Part shown: positions 7,799 to 15,577 of the stretch, piece by piece
Position numbering within the stretch: position 1 is the first letter of the stretch
Layout: each line of letters starts with the position of its first letter
Origin: Algoriphagus machipongonensis
GTDB taxonomy: Bacteria > Bacteroidota > Bacteroidia > Cytophagales > Cyclobacteriaceae
Assembly (NCBI RefSeq): GCF_000166275.1
Contig: NZ_CM001023.1
Span: 1,082,501 to 1,146,500, forward strand
Length of the DNA stretch: 64,000 bases
Reading direction: 5' to 3'
Made by a program: the position numbers and the translations under genes
The notes under the pieces: generated by a model
Seen by the model: the letters and a program-made list of their open reading frames with translations, nothing else
What the model was told of the DNA's origin: nothing
Database searches by the model: none

Positions 7799-8650
7799 CT
7801 ATTGATTTAGAGTGCCCACATTTAATACTGGGCTTGCGCTTTTATCCGAACAAAGAACTACCATTAAGTTAGATACCATCACTGCTTTTTTATCATCATC
7901 AAACTCGATGATGTCTTTGATTTTAAGATCTTCCAAAGCCATTTCCACCATTCCCACAGCGCCTTCGACAATTTTCTGTCTAGCTGCAACGATGGCTGTA
8001 GCTTGTTGTCTTTGCAACATGGCCGAAGCAATTTCCGATGAATAAGCCAAGTGAGAAATTCTTGCCTCGATCACTTTGATTCCAGCATGATGTAATCTTT
8101 CACTGATTTCTTGTTCTAGAGAATGATTGACATCCTCTACCCCAGAACGTAAAGTGATTTCTGCCTCTTCATCCTCAAAATTGTCATAGGGATATAAACC
8201 TGCCATTTTTCTGATGGCCGCATCTGATTGGAGGTGAACAAAATTCTCATAATCATCTACATCAAATGTCGCTTTAAAAGTGTCCTCCACCTGCCAAACT
8301 ACAATGGTACCTATAAGTACAGGATTACCGATTTTGTCATTTACTTTGACAGGCTTGTTTTCAAAGTTTCTCACTCGAAGTGATATTTTCTTTTTGGTCA
8401 TAAATGGGTTGACCCAATAGAACCCGTTGGCTTTGACACTGCCTTTATAATCTCCAAAGAGTAAAAGTACCATGGCTTTATTAGGTTCAACGATAAAAAA
8501 CCCTGCTATAGAAATAAGTGCTACTATCACAGATAAGATTCCCACTATTATCATTAGTTGCTTAATAAACAATGCAACTGCAAATACAAGCAAGCCCAAT
8601 ACAAACAGGATCATAAAATATCCTGACATAGGTTTTGTTATTTTTTCCAT
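7799..8650 (-). CDS. SPFH/band 7 domain membrane scaffold protein
   Basis: A 283-residue SPFH-domain protein. Two N-terminal transmembrane helices (about 10-30 and 33-55) are followed by the band-7 core, starting FFIVEPNKAMVLLLFGDYKG and running to about residue 230, then a short helical tail with EIASAMLQRQQA, typical of the oligomerising region of stomatin-like proteins. Such proteins assemble into ring-like membrane scaffolds that organise lipid domains or regulate membrane proteases. It is the first gene of a three-gene operon with a PH-like membrane protein and an Arc-type regulator. No NfeD or FtsH partner is nearby. Confidence 0.9.
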   Translation of the reverse strand: MEKITKPMSGYFMILFVLGLLVFAVALFIKQLMIIVGILSVIVALISIAGFFIVEPNKAMVLLLFGDYKGSVKANGFYWVNPFMTKKKISLRVRNFENKPVKVNDKIGNPVLIGTIVVWQVEDTFKATFDVDDYENFVHLQSDAAIRKMAGLYPYDNFEDEEAEITLRSGVEDVNHSLEQEISERLHHAGIKVIEARISHLAYSSEIASAMLQRQQATAIVAARQKIVEGAVGMVEMALEDLKIKDIIEFDDDKKAVMVSNLMVVLCSDKSASPVLNVGTLNQ

Positions 8651-8728
8651 GTTATTATGATGTTAAAATGATATCATATTAAATTACGGTAAAAGAATTG
8701 GTAAAGTTTGAAAAAATAGCAAAAAAAA

Positions 8729-8750
8729 TACCCCGAGGTTTTCGGGGTAT
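8729..8750 (-). terminator. Terminator downstream of ftsY
   Basis: The stem ATACCCCGA/TCGGGGTAT is followed on the minus strand by a run of eight T. It lies 21 bp after the ftsY stop and before the promoter region of the SPFH operon, separating the two. Confidence 0.85.
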
Positions 8751-8770
8751 GTCATTTAGAATGGTTTTTC

Positions 8771-9727
8771 TTATTTTTTGGAGAAGAGGGAGTCTACAAA
8801 TTCCTTCCTGTTAAATAGTTGAAGGTCAGTCATCTTTTCGCCCACGCCAATGTATTTGACAGGTATTTTAAATTGATCAGAAATCCCGATTACTACACCA
8901 CCTTTGGCTGTCCCATCCAATTTAGTGATTGCAAGAGAAGTGATTTCGGTCACCTTTGTAAATTCTTTTGCTTGAATAAAGGCATTTTGTCCAGTGGACC
9001 CATCTAAAACTAATAGAATTTCATGAGGTGCATCTGGAATAAATTTCTGCATAACTCGCTTAATCTTACCCAGCTCATTCATAAGATTGACCTTGGTATG
9101 AAGTCTACCTGCAGTATCTATGATCACTACATCAGCCTGGGTATCTACCCCTTGCTTCACCGCATCAAATGCTACGGAAGCTGGATCGGTATTCATGCCA
9201 TGCGAGATCACTGGGACACCTACACGATCTCCCCATAAAATCAATTGGTCTACAGCTGCGGCTCGAAAAGTATCTGCAGCTCCAAGGATTACATTTTTGC
9301 CAGCAGATTTAAATAGGTTGGCCAGTTTGCCAATAGTGGTAGTCTTGCCTACGCCATTTACCCCAACTACCATGATAACGTAAGGCTTTTTGCCTTCAGG
9401 GATATCAAAATCAAGTAGGTCTTGCGTATTGTTCTCCTCTAAAAGACCGGATATCTCTTCTTTTAGAATTTTATCCAGTTCTTCCGTATTGACATATTTG
9501 TCTCGCGCTACGCGCTCTTCGATTCTGTTGATTACTTTGATCGTAGTGTCTACGCCTACGTCAGAGGTGATCAGAATTTCTTCTAATTCATCTAAAACTT
9601 CCTCGTCAACTTTAGATTTTCCAACTACAGCTTTGCTGAGCTTGGAAAAGATGTTTTCGCTAGATTTTTGTAAGCCTTGATCTAGACTTTCTTTCTTGTC
9701 TTTAGAGAAGAAACCAAAAATTCCCAT
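8771..9727 (-). CDS. ftsY: Signal recognition particle receptor FtsY
   Basis: A 318-residue SRP receptor GTPase that docks ribosome-SRP complexes at the inner membrane for co-translational insertion. It carries the helical N domain (about 20-105) and the G domain with GVNGVGKTTTIGKLA (P-loop), DTFRAAA, DTAGR, TKLDGTAKGG and the closing GVGEKMTDLQLF. The acidic A domain of enterobacterial FtsY is reduced to a short Lys-rich start (MGIFGFFSKDKKES), normal for Bacteroidota. It is downstream of the small ribosomal gene cluster on the same strand, but a hairpin with a T-run lies between, so it may have partly independent expression. Confidence 0.97.
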   Translation of the reverse strand: MGIFGFFSKDKKESLDQGLQKSSENIFSKLSKAVVGKSKVDEEVLDELEEILITSDVGVDTTIKVINRIEERVARDKYVNTEELDKILKEEISGLLEENNTQDLLDFDIPEGKKPYVIMVVGVNGVGKTTTIGKLANLFKSAGKNVILGAADTFRAAAVDQLILWGDRVGVPVISHGMNTDPASVAFDAVKQGVDTQADVVIIDTAGRLHTKVNLMNELGKIKRVMQKFIPDAPHEILLVLDGSTGQNAFIQAKEFTKVTEITSLAITKLDGTAKGGVVIGISDQFKIPVKYIGVGEKMTDLQLFNRKEFVDSLFSKK

Positions 9728-9758
9728 GGTATATTAATTAAGCCGGAATATAACGAAA

Positions 9759-9790
9759 AAGTCCCTGCTGACCTTAGACCAGAGGGACTT
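9759..9790 (-). terminator. Hairpin terminator after the ribosomal-protein cluster
   Basis: AAGTCCCT (9759-9766) pairs with AGGGACTT (9783-9790) and the minus strand continues into five T. It lies between the DUF4295 gene and ftsY and may end the ribosomal operon or attenuate read-through into ftsY. Confidence 0.7.
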
Positions 9791-9815
9791 AAATGCATGA
9801 AGATGCACTTGGCAC

Positions 9816-9968
9816 TTATTTACTTAAAGTTTCCTGTACCAGAGTGGAAGGAACCATTTCTTCTCTAAAGGTGTAAGCACCAGTTTTATCAGACTTTACA
9901 GCCTTGATGACCTTAGCGTATGTTACACCGTCTTTTTTCTTAAGGGTTGCTACTACTTTCTTAGCCAT
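9816..9968 (-). CDS. DUF4295 small ribosome-associated protein (bL38)
   Basis: A 50-residue basic protein, starting MAKKVVATLKKKDGVTYAKV and ending STLVQETLSK. Sequence and neighbourhood, directly after bL33 and bL28, match the DUF4295 family found across Bacteroidota. To my knowledge, structural work on a Flavobacterium ribosome assigned a family of this kind as the phylum-specific large-subunit protein bL38; I recall this rather than verify it. The gene is probably co-transcribed with rpmB and rpmG, with a terminator hairpin 26 bp downstream. Confidence 0.9.
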   Translation of the reverse strand: MAKKVVATLKKKDGVTYAKVIKAVKSDKTGAYTFREEMVPSTLVQETLSK

Positions 9969-10004
9969 ATCTTTGTCGTTTTACAGGATAAATCCTGAGC
10001 TAAA

Positions 10005-10187
10005 TTACTTAATTTCTTTGTGAACAGTAACCTTCTTAAGAATTGGGTTGAATTTCTTCAATTCCAATCTCTCAGTGGTGTTTTTTCTGTTCTTCGTTGT
10101 GATGTATCTAGAGGTACCTGGCATGCCAGAGTCTTTATGCTCTGTACATTCCATAATCACTTGTACTCTGTTTCCTTTCTTAGCCAT
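10005..10187 (-). CDS. rpmG: 50S ribosomal protein bL33
   Basis: A 60-residue ribosomal protein of the large subunit, located near the E site. It has the family start [15 protein letters not shown] and the [20 protein letters not shown] core. The zinc-binding cysteine pairs of some bL33 proteins are absent, leaving a single Cys, so this is the zinc-free form. It lies 30 bp after rpmB and 36 bp before the DUF4295 gene, the usual Bacteroidota order. Confidence 0.97.
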   Translation of the reverse strand: MAKKGNRVQVIMECTEHKDSGMPGTSRYITTKNRKNTTERLELKKFNPILKKVTVHKEIK

Positions 10188-10217
10188 CTTCGTGTTTTTT
10201 TAAGGTCGTGACTTTGA

Positions 10218-10460
10218 TTATCTGATTACGATCATGCCAGATTCCTCAGCTTCTTTCAAAACTGCAGAAATTCCTTTCTTATTGATAGTCTTCAATGCCT
10301 TAGTGCACACTTTAAGTGTGATCCATGCGTCCTCTTCAGGAACGTAGAAAGTCTTCTTGTGAAGATTTGGGTAAAATCTACGCTTGGTCTTGTTGTTTGC
10401 ATGGGACACGTTGTTACCTACGCGAGGTCTTTTTCCGGTAATGTCACAAACTTTTGCCAT
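10218..10460 (-). CDS. rpmB: 50S ribosomal protein bL28
   Basis: An 80-residue large-subunit ribosomal protein with the diagnostic MAKVCDITGKRP start, the GNNVSHANNKTKRRFYPNL stretch and a C-terminal KTINKKGISAVLKEAEESG helix. The frame stays open 25 codons upstream, but ATG at 10460 gives the family N-terminus, so I place the start there. It is the first gene of the rpmB-rpmG-DUF4295 cluster and the upstream region to 10562 should hold its promoter. Confidence 0.97.
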   Translation of the reverse strand: MAKVCDITGKRPRVGNNVSHANNKTKRRFYPNLHKKTFYVPEEDAWITLKVCTKALKTINKKGISAVLKEAEESGMIVIR

Positions 10461-10562
10461 GATATAATATCGTAATTTGTATGCGTTTCTGTAATGAGTC
10501 TGCAAATATCGGAACTTTTTGGTAATTAACAACAAAGCGTTCCGAAAATATTCCCAATTTCT

Positions 10563-10721
10563 TTAACCTTTTGGGTAGGGACAGTGTTTACAGCCGTTTC
10601 CGCAGCAATAACCCCGTTTCAAATGATACGTTGCAGTAAATACCATCAACCCATCTTCATTAATATAGTAATCTTCAGGTTCTAAACAAGTTTGGTTTTG
10701 GTTTGTCTTTTCCTCTTTCAT
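10563..10721 (-). CDS. DUF5522 domain small Cys-rich protein
   Basis: A 52-residue protein. Its C-terminal half reads YYINEDGLMVFTATYHLKRG and then CCGNGCKHCPY, a compact four-cysteine motif (CCxxxCxxC) that may bind zinc or an Fe-S cluster. This is the conserved signature of DUF5522, a small family widespread in Bacteroidota and Proteobacteria with no known function. The gene stands between rpmB (same strand, about 100 bp downstream) and divergent rocD. ATG at 10721 is the only reasonable start. Confidence 0.85.
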   Translation of the reverse strand: MKEEKTNQNQTCLEPEDYYINEDGLMVFTATYHLKRGYCCGNGCKHCPYPKG

Positions 10722-10746
10722 ATCTAGGGAGTACAGCCAATTATCC

Positions 10747-10754
10747 TATTTTTG
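10747..10754 (+). promoter_or_regulatory. Candidate -7 box (TAnnTTTG) before rocD
   Basis: TATTTTTG matches the Bacteroidota -7 consensus TAnnTTTG and lies 43 bp before the rocD ATG. No convincing -33 TTTG at the expected distance is visible, so this is a weak call. Confidence 0.4.
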
Positions 10755-10797
10755 CCTGTAAGAAGTTGAAGTTTTGAAATACAAAAATAAACAAATC

Positions 10798-12033
10798 ATG
10801 CAGACTATCACCTCAAGTCAAGAAGCGATTGAGTTAGAAAATAAATATGGAGCGCATAATTACCATCCGCTACCCGTAGTTTTATCCAAAGGAGAGGGTG
10901 TCTTTTTGTGGGATGTAGAAGGGAAAAAGTACTATGATTTCCTCTCTGCTTACTCAGCGGTTAATCAAGGCCATTGCCACCCTAGGATTTTGGAAGCTTT
11001 GATAGCTCAGGCGAGTCAGCTTACCCTTACCTCGAGAGCCTTTCATAATGATGTGCTTGGGCCTTTTGAGAAATATTTGACTGAGTATTTCGGTTTTGAT
11101 CAAGTGCTACCAATGAATACGGGGGCTGAAGGAGTAGAAACAGCCATAAAAATTGCTCGAAAGTGGGGTTATGAAAAGAAAGGTGTAGCTGAGAATCAAG
11201 CAAAAATCATCGTTGCCGAGGGGAATTTTCATGGGCGTACGACTACCATCATTTCTTTTTCTAATGATCCCGTGGCTCGTGAAAATTTTGGACCATATAC
11301 TAAAGGCTTTATAAAAGTACCTTATGATGACGTAGAAGCTTTAAAGTCTGCTTTATCAGACCCAGACGTAGTAGGTTTCTTGGTGGAGCCAATACAGGGA
11401 GAAGCGGGTGTCTATGTTCCTCATGAAGGTTATTTAGCTGCAGCCAAAGCAGCTTGTGAGGAGAAGAGCGTACTTTTTATCGCTGACGAAATTCAAACCG
11501 GGATTGCAAGAACAGGTAAGTTATTGGCTGTGGATCATGAGAATGTAAAGCCAGATATGTTGATTTTAGGAAAAGCGATCTCCGGAGGTTTTTACCCAGT
11601 ATCTGCTGTGTTAACAAGTACTTATATTATGAGTGTAATCAAACCTGGTCAGCACGGCTCTACTTTTGGAGGAAATCCCTTAGGAACTAAGGTGGCTATG
11701 GCTGCATTAGAAGTAGTGAAGGATGAAAAACTTGCAGAAAACGCGGAAAAATTAGGCGTGGTTTTCAGAGATAGGATGCAGCGTTTAGTTGAAAAGTCAG
11801 AGTTGGTGAAACTTGTAAGAGGTAAAGGGTTGTTAAATGCAGTGGTGATCAACGATTCGGAAGATAGCTCAACAGCCTGGGATATTTGTGTAGCGCTGAA
11901 GAACAATGGGCTTTTGGCTAAGCCAACCCATGGAAATATTATTCGGTTCGCTCCACCATTGGTCATGACAGAAGAACAGGTTCACGAATGCTGTGATATT
12001 ATAGAAAAGACAATTTTAGATTTTAAAAAGTAG
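10798..12033 (+). CDS. rocD: Ornithine--oxo-acid transaminase
   Basis: A 411-residue class III PLP-dependent aminotransferase that converts ornithine plus 2-oxoglutarate to glutamate semialdehyde. Family features are the N-terminal [28 protein letters not shown] in the PLP phosphate cup, [12 protein letters not shown], the PLP-ring Asp in FIADEIQTG and the Schiff-base Lys at about 259 in [10 protein letters not shown]. The frame extends to a TTG 24 bp upstream, but ATG at 10798 gives the usual N-terminus. The next gene starts one base after the stop, so rocD, the HAD phosphatase and hemB appear to form one operon. Confidence 0.95.
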   Translation: MQTITSSQEAIELENKYGAHNYHPLPVVLSKGEGVFLWDVEGKKYYDFLSAYSAVNQGHCHPRILEALIAQASQLTLTSRAFHNDVLGPFEKYLTEYFGFDQVLPMNTGAEGVETAIKIARKWGYEKKGVAENQAKIIVAEGNFHGRTTTIISFSNDPVARENFGPYTKGFIKVPYDDVEALKSALSDPDVVGFLVEPIQGEAGVYVPHEGYLAAAKAACEEKSVLFIADEIQTGIARTGKLLAVDHENVKPDMLILGKAISGGFYPVSAVLTSTYIMSVIKPGQHGSTFGGNPLGTKVAMAALEVVKDEKLAENAEKLGVVFRDRMQRLVEKSELVKLVRGKGLLNAVVINDSEDSSTAWDICVALKNNGLLAKPTHGNIIRFAPPLVMTEEQVHECCDIIEKTILDFKK

Positions 12034-12034
12034 T

Positions 12035-12688
12035 ATGCTTAAGGCAGTAATCTTTGATATGGATGGTGTGATTTGTCATACCAATCCATATCATTCCAAG
12101 GCATTTCAGATATTTTTCCAAAAGAGAGACTTAAATCCGTCTGAGGAAGAGTATCAAGAGCACATGTATGGAAAGAACAATGGCTATATATTAAGTCATT
12201 TCTTAGGGAGGAAAATAGAAGGGGAAGAGTTGCTGGAGTTGGAGGATGAAAAGGAAAGTTTGTTTAGAGAAATATATAAGGATGAAGTGAGCCCAATTCC
12301 GGGTTTCATGGAATTCTTCGAGGCCTTAAAAAAACAACAATTGTTAGTAGGGGTGGCGACTTCGGCACCAAGGGCTAACTTGGATTTGATCATTAATACC
12401 TTGAAGATTGGATCAAAGATGGATTCTCAATTAGCTTCAGAGGATGTGGTTAAGCACAAGCCTGATCCTGAAGTCTACCTGAAAACTGCCAATAAAGTAG
12501 GGGTTAAGCCTGAAAACTGCCTAGTGTTTGAAGATTCCTTTTCCGGAGCATCGGCGGGATTAAATGCAGGGATGAAGGTGGTAGGAGTCTTGTCGAGTCA
12601 TACCAAAGAAGAATTACCAGAGTGCCACTTATATATAGAGGACTATAATTCGATAGATATTGAAGTGGTGAATACCTTATTTAAATAA
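12035..12688 (+). CDS. HAD family phosphatase, beta-phosphoglucomutase-like
   Basis: A 217-residue haloacid dehalogenase-superfamily hydrolase. Motif I is FDMDGVICHT with the nucleophile and acid Asp pair at 8 and 10, motif II the Thr/Ser in GVATSAP, motif III the Lys in VKHKPDPEVYL and motif IV the acidic EDSFSGASAG. A helical cap (about 15-85) follows motif I, the subfamily I layout of beta-phosphoglucomutase and small sugar-phosphate phosphatases. The substrate cannot be told. It lies one base after rocD and one base before hemB, so it is co-transcribed with both. Confidence 0.9.
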   Translation: MLKAVIFDMDGVICHTNPYHSKAFQIFFQKRDLNPSEEEYQEHMYGKNNGYILSHFLGRKIEGEELLELEDEKESLFREIYKDEVSPIPGFMEFFEALKKQQLLVGVATSAPRANLDLIINTLKIGSKMDSQLASEDVVKHKPDPEVYLKTANKVGVKPENCLVFEDSFSGASAGLNAGMKVVGVLSSHTKEELPECHLYIEDYNSIDIEVVNTLFK

Positions 12689-12689
12689 T

Positions 12690-13658
12690 ATGCAAAGAAG
12701 ACCTAGGAGAAATAGGAAGTCGCAAGCCGTCAGAGAGCTTGTGGAAGAAACATCTGTCTCAGTAAAGGATTTGATTTTCCCCTTGTTTTTGGTGGATGGA
12801 AATAAGAAAAAAATCGAAGTGGGTTCCATGCCCGGAATTTACAGGTATTCTGTTGATACGATGCTTTCGGAAATTGAGTCCTGCCTTAAATTAGGAATCA
12901 AGTCTTTTGATGTATTTCCTGCCTACCCGGAATCTTTGAAGGATAGTCAGGCCAGCGAGAGTTATAATCCAGAAACGTTTTACCTTAAAGGACTAAGAGA
13001 AATCAAGAAACAGTTTCCTGAAATCTGCTTAATGTCTGATGTTGCCATGGATCCTTATAGTAGTGATGGTCATGATGGCATAGTAAAAGACGGTAAAATT
13101 TTGAACGATGAAACGCTTCAGGTTTTAGGTAGGATGTCTTTGGCCCAGGCAGACGCAGGGGTGGATATATTAGGACCTTCTGATATGATGGATGGAAGAG
13201 TGGGGTTTATCAGGGATCTACTTGATGAGCATGATTTTAAGGATACTTCTATAATGTCCTACACTGCCAAGTATGCCAGTGCATTTTATGGGCCCTTTAG
13301 GGATGCGTTGGATTCGGCTCCTAAGTTTGGTGATAAAAAGACTTATCAAATGGATTACTCCAATACAAAAGATGCACTGATAGAGGCGGACCTAGATGTA
13401 GAAGAAGGAGCTGACTTTTTGATGGTAAAACCAGCTTTATCTTATCTCGATATCATAAAGCTATTGAATGATAATTATTCTTTGCCTATTGCAGCCTATA
13501 ATGTGTCTGGGGAATATAGTATGGTGAAGGCTTCTGCTGCAAATGGATGGATTGAATCCAATCGTGCAATGGTTGAGATCTTGACCAGTATCAAGCGTTC
13601 GGGGGCAAAAATCATATTAACCTATTTTGCCAAAGAATTTGCTGAATTGAGCCAATAG
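12690..13658 (+). CDS. hemB: Delta-aminolevulinic acid dehydratase (porphobilinogen synthase)
   Basis: A 322-residue enzyme that condenses two 5-aminolevulinate molecules to porphobilinogen in heme synthesis. The two active-site lysines are in MSYTAKYASAFYGPF and FLMVKPALSYLD. The metal segment reads DVAMDPYSSDGHDG, with Asp in place of the three cysteines of zinc enzymes, so this is the magnesium/potassium-type HemB by known family rules. The 5' end is in operon with rocD and the HAD gene; a terminator follows at 13686. Confidence 0.97.
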   Translation: MQRRPRRNRKSQAVRELVEETSVSVKDLIFPLFLVDGNKKKIEVGSMPGIYRYSVDTMLSEIESCLKLGIKSFDVFPAYPESLKDSQASESYNPETFYLKGLREIKKQFPEICLMSDVAMDPYSSDGHDGIVKDGKILNDETLQVLGRMSLAQADAGVDILGPSDMMDGRVGFIRDLLDEHDFKDTSIMSYTAKYASAFYGPFRDALDSAPKFGDKKTYQMDYSNTKDALIEADLDVEEGADFLMVKPALSYLDIIKLLNDNYSLPIAAYNVSGEYSMVKASAANGWIESNRAMVEILTSIKRSGAKIILTYFAKEFAELSQ

Positions 13659-13685
13659 TACTTATTAGTTGTATTTGAAATTAGA

Positions 13686-13710
13686 AAAGCCGGTTTATCC
13701 GGCTTTTTTT
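13686..13710 (+). terminator. Terminator after hemB
   Basis: AAGCCGG-TTTAT-CCGGCTT stem followed by seven T, 28 bp after the hemB stop. Confidence 0.92.
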
Positions 13711-14176
13711 ATGAGTAAGGGTATTATTTGAACCCATTTTTTATAAAACAGCAAAAATTTTTTACTGATGTGATAAAAAAAATATCATAAACATGAAAAT
13801 TTATGTTTTTCATAAAATCTCCTGTTTGATGGAAAATCCTGTTAGAAGGGAAAAATAAGAATAATATTCTGTTTCGAATTTAAAAAAAATAAGAAGGTTT
13901 TGAATTGCCCTTTTTGGAATCGATTTCAAAGAATAAATAATACCCTTTCCAAATAATATTTTTTTATTCAACACTATTGCGATATAGTTTGTTTTTGGTC
14001 AAAAATTGAAAATTCATTAAAAATTGGGTAAAAATTGAACCTGTTTTCAATATAAATATGTAAAAATTGTAAAAACGGTATTTTTTTATTGCTAATAATC
14101 TGTTTACATTCGATTCTGTTTCAAATATAAAACCTATCGAAAATTTTGAAATAAGTTCAAAAGTTAAATAAAACCT
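13711..14176 (+). other. AT-rich intergenic region upstream of the ammonium transporter
   Basis: About 465 bp with no supportable gene; the only longer open frame (minus strand) is a low-complexity artefact of the A/T runs. It holds a small dyad, ATGAAAA (13793-13799) facing TTTTCAT (13807-13813), which could be an operator. The length fits a regulated promoter for the transporter at 14177, but I see no clear sigma-54 or TAnnTTTG element. Confidence 0.4.
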
Positions 14177-15475
14177 ATGATGAATTTTGTACCCCTGTTG
14201 GCCCAAGAATCGGCCGCAACAATCGATGTAAGCGCTCAATTGACGCAAAATCTCCTGACGACAAACAATGTTTGGATGATGCTATCCACCGCTTTGGTGT
14301 TTATCATGCACCTAGGGTTTGCAGGAGTTGAGGCTGGATTTGGTCAAGCCAAAAACACAGTGAACATTTTGTTCAAAAACACGATCACCCCGATCCTTGG
14401 TATTATTACTTATGCTCTTGCGGGCTTTTACCTGATGTACCCAGGATTTGAAACTCCAGGGTGGTTTGGTTTCGATGCAGCCGGATGGAGTATGTTCTGG
14501 TTTTCTCCAGGAGATGCAGATGTGACAGCAGCTTATGCAGATGCTGGCTACACTTACTGGACTGACTTCTTATTTCAAGCCATGTTTGCCGCAACTGCTG
14601 CAACAATTGTATCTGGTGCTATTGCTGAACGTGTGAAGCTTTGGTCTTACTTAATCTTCACCTTGTTTTTTGTAGGTATAGTATATCCTATAATAGGTAG
14701 CTGGAAGTGGGGCGGAGGAGCTCTTGATGCAATGGGATTCTATGACTTTGCTGGTAGTACTTTAGTTCACTCTGTAGGTGGATGGGGAGCATTAGCAGGT
14801 GTGATTCTCGTTGGGCCTAGAATTGGTAAATATGTAAATGGTAAAACTGTAGATAAGCCTGGTGCTTCTGTTCCATTGGCTGTAATAGGTGTATTCCTTC
14901 TTTGGTTAGGTTGGTTTGGATTCAATGGTGGATCTGTACTATCTGCTGATCCAGGGCTAGTTTCTTTTGTTTTAGTGACTACAAGTTTAGCTGCTTGTGC
15001 AGGTGGATTAGGAGGCTTTTTGGCCGGATACTTTGTCTTTAAAAGACTAGATCTGGGAATGGTCTTGAATGGAATCTTGGCGGGCCTAGTGGGTATCACC
15101 GCAGGAGCTGATGTGATCAATCCTGGTTCAGCCGTGATCGTTGGGTTTATTGCCGGTATTCTAGTTGTTCTTTCTGCTGTTCTTTTGGATAGTTTACGTC
15201 TTGATGATGTAGTAGGAGCTGTTTCTGTTCACTTGACTTGTGGAGTTTGGGGAACATTGGCAGTAGGTATTTTTTCAACCAACCCAGACCATTCATTCAT
15301 TACACAATTGATAGGAGTAGCCGTTTGTGGTGTCACTGCCTTTGTGTCTGCTTTCGTGATTTTCTATGTACTAAAAATGACTATCGGTATCAGAGTGTCT
15401 GAAGAGCATGAGAAGAGTGGATTGGATTCACATGAACATGGAATTAGAGGTTACACTATTGTTTATGACGAATAG
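14177..15475 (+). CDS. amt: Ammonium transporter (Amt family)
   Basis: A 432-residue Amt channel with about eleven transmembrane helices that conducts ammonium through the inner membrane. The twin histidines of the pore are seen in STLVHSVGGWGAL and VSVHLTCGVWGTL. Further family marks are FAGVEAGFGQAKN near residue 50 and WLGWFGFNGGS. The C-terminal tail is short and ends in HGIRGYTIVYDE. Unlike most bacterial amt genes it is not followed by a P-II (glnK/glnB) gene; the partner is instead an outer-membrane porin 102 bp downstream. Start ATG 14177 or the next codon ATG 14180. Confidence 0.95.
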   Translation: MMNFVPLLAQESAATIDVSAQLTQNLLTTNNVWMMLSTALVFIMHLGFAGVEAGFGQAKNTVNILFKNTITPILGIITYALAGFYLMYPGFETPGWFGFDAAGWSMFWFSPGDADVTAAYADAGYTYWTDFLFQAMFAATAATIVSGAIAERVKLWSYLIFTLFFVGIVYPIIGSWKWGGGALDAMGFYDFAGSTLVHSVGGWGALAGVILVGPRIGKYVNGKTVDKPGASVPLAVIGVFLLWLGWFGFNGGSVLSADPGLVSFVLVTTSLAACAGGLGGFLAGYFVFKRLDLGMVLNGILAGLVGITAGADVINPGSAVIVGFIAGILVVLSAVLLDSLRLDDVVGAVSVHLTCGVWGTLAVGIFSTNPDHSFITQLIGVAVCGVTAFVSAFVIFYVLKMTIGIRVSEEHEKSGLDSHEHGIRGYTIVYDE

Positions 15476-15492
15476 TCAAATCTCCTTACTGT

Positions 15493-15530
15493 CCTGCCAT
15501 GAATTAAGCTTGGCTTCTTTCAATGGCAGG
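15493..15530 (+). other. Hairpin between the amt and porin genes
   Basis: CCTGCCAT (15493-15500) pairs with ATGGCAGG (15523-15530). No T-run follows, so it is more likely a processing or stability element than a terminator, which would leave the porin co-transcribed with amt. Confidence 0.5.
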
Positions 15531-15577
15531 TTAGTACACCCTTTAACTATCAAAAACCAACATATTAAAAATAAAAA

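Noticed and set aside
9816..10460. Ribosomal operon hairpin as a possible regulatory riboswitch
   Set aside because: The hairpin at 9759-9790 is a plain stem with a T-run and fits a terminator; no riboswitch-like structure is visible.
13964..14248. 94-residue minus-strand frame upstream of the ammonium transporter
   Set aside because: Phe/Lys/Ile-rich low-complexity sequence overlapping the start of amt; no start context or family.
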